7,964 bases of DNA from contig CACXFN010000059.1 in assembly GCA_902766915.1 (NCBI GenBank), positions 1 through 7,964 on the forward strand, written 5' to 3'. The position numbers and the translations under genes are program-made. Shown piece by piece: positions 5,313 through 7,964 of this stretch. Origin of the DNA: an uncultured Eubacteriales bacterium (GTDB lineage Bacteria; Bacillota; Clostridia; Peptostreptococcales; Anaerovoracaceae). Under the pieces are notes generated by a model, which made no database searches, was not told where the DNA came from, and worked only from the letters and a program-made list of their open reading frames with translations. Numbering within the stretch: position 1 is the stretch's first letter; every line of letters begins with the position of its first letter.

Positions 5313-6656
5313 ATGAAACAGTTTATACCGGACAGTGTAAGTAAGCACGACAACGTATACGACGTGCTGAAGGAAAGAGGATTCATTGAGCAATCCACCA
5401 ACGAGGAAGAGGTGCGTAAACTTCTTCAAAACGAAAAAGTAAAATTCTATATCGGATTCGATCCAACTGCTGACTGCCTCCACGTAGGTCACTTCATGCA
5501 GGTCATCATCATGATGTACATGCAGAAGTTTGGACATACCCCGGTAGTTCTATTGGGCGGCGGAACCGGAATGGTGGGAGACCCATCAGGAAGAACCGAC
5601 ATGCGTCAGCTGATGGACGTTGAAACCATCGACTATAACTGCGCTCAGTTTAAGAAGCTATTCGAGCGCTTCATCGAATTCGACGACGAGTGGAAATACG
5701 AGGGTAACGGCGGAGTCTACGAACCGGGTCACCAGAATAAGGAACCGGAACCTGGAAAGGCCGTATCCGTAAATAACGGCGAATGGATTAGACCATTAAA
5801 TTGGATCGAATTCGTTAGAGAAATCGGTTCCAAATTCAACGTAAACACCATGCTCCGTTCGGAAGCATTTAAGCAAAGAATGGAAAGAGAATCAGGTCTC
5901 ACCTTCTTCGAATTCAGCTACATGCTCATGCAGAGCTACGACTTCATGGTTATGGCTCGTGACTTTGAGGTTAAGATTCAATTCGGCGGAGACGATCAGT
6001 GGTCCAACATAATTGGCGGTGTGGACCTAACCAGAAAGTCCATCCAGAAGGAAGTTTACGGCATGACCTTCTCCCTCCTTACAACGAGCGAAGGTAAGAA
6101 GATGGGTAAGACACAGAAGGGTGCCCTGTGGCTGGACGCTGACAGAGTTAGCCCATACGAATTCTTCCAGTACTGGAGAAACGTCGGCGATGCAGACGTA
6201 AATAAATGCCTCCGCATGCTGACCTTCCTTCCCATGGAAGAGGTAGATCGCTTGTCCGCACTTGAAGGAGCAGAGATCAACAAAGCCAAAGAAATCCTGG
6301 CCTTTGAAATCACCAAGCTGGTTCACGGAGAAGAAGAAGCAACCAAAGCATTGGAAGCATCCAGGCAGGCCTTTGGTGCAGGCGGAGCTGGAGCTGCAGC
6401 AGCAGACATTCCCACAACAGAGATGGCGGGAGCTGACTTTGATGGAGAAGGAAAGGGCCTAGTGAGCCTGCTGGCAGAGCTCAAGCTGGCAGAGAGTAAC
6501 GGCGATGCTCGCCGCACCATTGAGCAGGGCGGAGTATCCCTTAACGGCGAGAAGGTCACCGACGCCAGAATGAATATAACAGAAGCTAATTTCCAGGATG
6601 GAGTCCTGCTGATTCAGAAGGGCAAGAAGAAATTTCATAAGATTGTAATTAAATAA
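5313..6656 (+). CDS. tyrS: Tyrosyl-tRNA synthetase
   Basis: This class I aminoacyl-tRNA synthetase charges tRNA-Tyr. From ATG 5313 the protein has 447 residues. The Rossmann domain shows FYIGFDPTADCLHVGH, with the HIGH-class motif HVGH at 57-60. The tyrosine pocket signature is Y203-xxx-Q207-xx-D210 (SYMLMQSYDF), followed by FGGDDQWSNI (224-233). The KMSKS-class loop is KMGKT at 263-267. An Ala/Gly-rich linker (353-365) leads to a C-terminal S4-like RNA-binding domain (about 382-447; ARRTIEQGGVSLNGEKV). A charged Gly/Pro-rich stretch at about 126-156 appears some 20 residues longer than in E. coli TyrRS, compared from memory. Codons are rich in ATC, ACC, GAC and AAC compared with sua5 or rpiB, consistent with high expression. 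I see no T-box leader. The stop overlaps the next gene's start by one base. Confidence 0.97.
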   Translation: MKQFIPDSVSKHDNVYDVLKERGFIEQSTNEEEVRKLLQNEKVKFYIGFDPTADCLHVGHFMQVIIMMYMQKFGHTPVVLLGGGTGMVGDPSGRTDMRQLMDVETIDYNCAQFKKLFERFIEFDDEWKYEGNGGVYEPGHQNKEPEPGKAVSVNNGEWIRPLNWIEFVREIGSKFNVNTMLRSEAFKQRMERESGLTFFEFSYMLMQSYDFMVMARDFEVKIQFGGDDQWSNIIGGVDLTRKSIQKEVYGMTFSLLTTSEGKKMGKTQKGALWLDADRVSPYEFFQYWRNVGDADVNKCLRMLTFLPMEEVDRLSALEGAEINKAKEILAFEITKLVHGEEEATKALEASRQAFGAGGAGAAAADIPTTEMAGADFDGEGKGLVSLLAELKLAESNGDARRTIEQGGVSLNGEKVTDARMNITEANFQDGVLLIQKGKKKFHKIVIK

Positions 6657-7964
6657 TGAATAGTAAACGGTATGATGGCGTAGATCATCCGGTGCGCGAC
6701 GTCCGGGACCTGAGGGACTTAATCAACTCCAGCTGTGAGATGTTCCCGGAGGTAGACGCTTATCTTGAGAAGGATAAGCCCGGTGGTACCTATCAGGGCA
6801 TCAAGTACAGTCAGGTAAAGCGTGACATGGATGCCCTGGGAACCAGATTCTGCGACATGGGTCTAAAAAACGAAAAGATTGCAGTTATAGGAGAAACCAG
6901 TTACTACTGGTTTCTAACTTACTATGCAACAGTTTGCGGAACCGGCGTCATCGTACCTCTGGACAAGAATCTTCCGCCGGAAGAAGTGAAAACCTTGGTT
7001 GAAAGATCGGGAGCATCCGCCATCGTCTATTCCAAGAAGTTGGAGAAGTCCGTTGCGGGACTTATGGAGGAGCCCGGCTCGATCAAGTTTTTTATTTCCA
7101 TGAGCGCGGAGGAGCACGGCGAGCCAGGCGACATCAGAATGCTTAGCCTCAAGAAACTCATTGAAGAAGGCGCAGACCTGGTTCACCAGGGATACCGCGA
7201 CTTCATCGACGCAGAGATCGATCCCAACGTGATGTGCACACTCATCTTTACGTCGGGAACGACGGGCCAGGCCAAGGGCGTAATGCTGTCCCACAAGAAC
7301 ATCGCCAGCAACGTGGTCAACATGTCCCGCCGGGAAAGACTGGGTGAGGGGTTTGTAATCCTATCCATTCTTCCGACCCATCATACCTTTGAAAACACAT
7401 GCGTGGATTGGACCACCTTCTACCAGGGCAAGACCCTGGCCATCTGCGAAGGCATCAAGTACATAACCAAGAACATGAACGAGGTTAAGGCCAACTGTAT
7501 GGTTGGGGTGCCTCTAGTCTTTGAGAAAATACATAAGAGCATCATGAAGCAGGCGGAGAAGAGCGGCCAGGGAGAAACCCTGAAGAACGCCATTCAGCTT
7601 TCCCGAAGGCTCAAGCTATATAACAACCCCTTTGTCATGAAGAGGATGTTCAAGTCCGTTCACGAAGCCCTGGGCGGAGAGATGCAGCAGTTCATCGCAG
7701 GAGGAGCCGCAATAGACCCCCAGGTTATCAAGGACTTTGAGGCCATGGGAATCCCAATGATGCAGGGATACGGCATGACGGAGTGCTCCCCCATAATTGC
7801 GGTTAACCAGAATAACTACAGCATCGCGGAATCAGTGGGTCGCCCAATGCATGGAACAACGGTTAGAATCGACGACCCGGATAGAGACGGAGTTGGGGAG
7901 ATCGTATGCAAGAGTCCCTCCGTAATGCTGGGATACTACGAGAATCCCGAAGCAACAGAAGAAG
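6656..7964 (+). CDS. AMP-forming acyl-CoA synthetase (probable long-chain fatty acid ligase), 3' end beyond window
   Basis: This adenylate-forming enzyme activates a carboxylic acid with ATP, then probably transfers it to CoA. The visible 436 residues cover most of the large N-terminal domain. The phosphate-binding motif LIFTSGTTGQAKG is at 196-208 (Ala206 where many members have Pro), followed by VMLSH. A segment ILPTHHTFE resembles the substrate/oxyanion region of fatty-acid ligases, and GYGMTE at 371-376 binds the adenylate. The reading continues to MLGYYENPEATEE at the edge, where the hinge and C-terminal lid would follow. ATG 6656 shares its A with the tyrS stop (TAATG) and has no clear Shine-Dalgarno, so translation is probably coupled to tyrS. 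The family assignment is strong; chain length and physiological acid cannot be read from the sequence. Other adenylate-forming enzymes remain possible. Confidence 0.9.
   Translation, partial: MNSKRYDGVDHPVRDVRDLRDLINSSCEMFPEVDAYLEKDKPGGTYQGIKYSQVKRDMDALGTRFCDMGLKNEKIAVIGETSYYWFLTYYATVCGTGVIVPLDKNLPPEEVKTLVERSGASAIVYSKKLEKSVAGLMEEPGSIKFFISMSAEEHGEPGDIRMLSLKKLIEEGADLVHQGYRDFIDAEIDPNVMCTLIFTSGTTGQAKGVMLSHKNIASNVVNMSRRERLGEGFVILSILPTHHTFENTCVDWTTFYQGKTLAICEGIKYITKNMNEVKANCMVGVPLVFEKIHKSIMKQAEKSGQGETLKNAIQLSRRLKLYNNPFVMKRMFKSVHEALGGEMQQFIAGGAAIDPQVIKDFEAMGIPMMQGYGMTECSPIIAVNQNNYSIAESVGRPMHGTTVRIDDPDRDGVGEIVCKSPSVMLGYYENPEATEE

Noticed and set aside
6914..7294. Minus-strand ORF of 126 codons
   Set aside because: It lies entirely opposite the acyl-CoA synthetase frame, which carries clear family motifs.
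1..7964. Mobile elements, CRISPR arrays, tRNA/rRNA genes, toxin-antitoxin or defence systems
   Set aside because: No transposase or integrase motifs, no regularly spaced repeats, no cloverleaf or rRNA-like segments, and no defence-type gene were seen on either strand.

Overview
The window reads as a piece of chromosome from a moderately AT-rich, Gram-positive anaerobe of the Clostridia type (Bacillota). This is inferred from the gene order prfA-sua5-rpiB-upp, which resembles the conserved clostridial/bacillar prfA neighbourhood, from GGAGG-type ribosome binding sites, from one TTG start and from sigma-A-like promoters with 17-bp spacers. All convincing genes lie on the + strand. No species can be named from the sequence alone.

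Layout. (1) Positions 2-289 are the 3' end of a LuxR-type helix-turn-helix regulator cut by the window edge. (2) Positions 290-752 hold no convincing protein gene but are rich in RNA structure: a weak terminator-like hairpin after the regulator, a perfect 7-bp hairpin, two mutually exclusive hairpins (512-537 versus 531-565), and a strong intrinsic terminator (572-611). A very good promoter (649-677) then drives the next gene. (3) Positions 753-1643 encode a zinc-ribbon protein with a long low-complexity linker and a membrane-embedded C-terminus; it has its own promoter and terminator (1696-1729), so it is a single-gene unit. (4) A second good promoter (1765-1793) starts a probable operon: prfA (release factor 1), sua5 (tRNA t6A synthesis), rpiB (ribose-5-phosphate isomerase B) and upp (uracil phosphoribosyltransferase), closed by a GC-rich terminator at 5248-5269. 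(5) tyrS (tyrosyl-tRNA synthetase) follows, with a hairpin leader and a one-base stop/start overlap with an acyl-CoA synthetase-like gene that runs off the right edge.

How the genes fit together. prfA, sua5 and tyrS all serve translation (termination, tRNA modification, tRNA charging). rpiB and upp feed ribose phosphate/PRPP metabolism and pyrimidine salvage. The AMP-forming ligase activates a carboxylic acid, probably a fatty acid, and appears translationally coupled to tyrS.

The points most worth a second look are the structured intergenic region 436-611, the zinc-ribbon membrane protein, a 30-residue insertion in RpiB, an insertion of about 20 residues in TyrRS, the duplicated hairpin motif before tyrS, and the absence of prmC beside prfA. 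I did not find a defence system, mobile element, CRISPR array, tRNA or rRNA.
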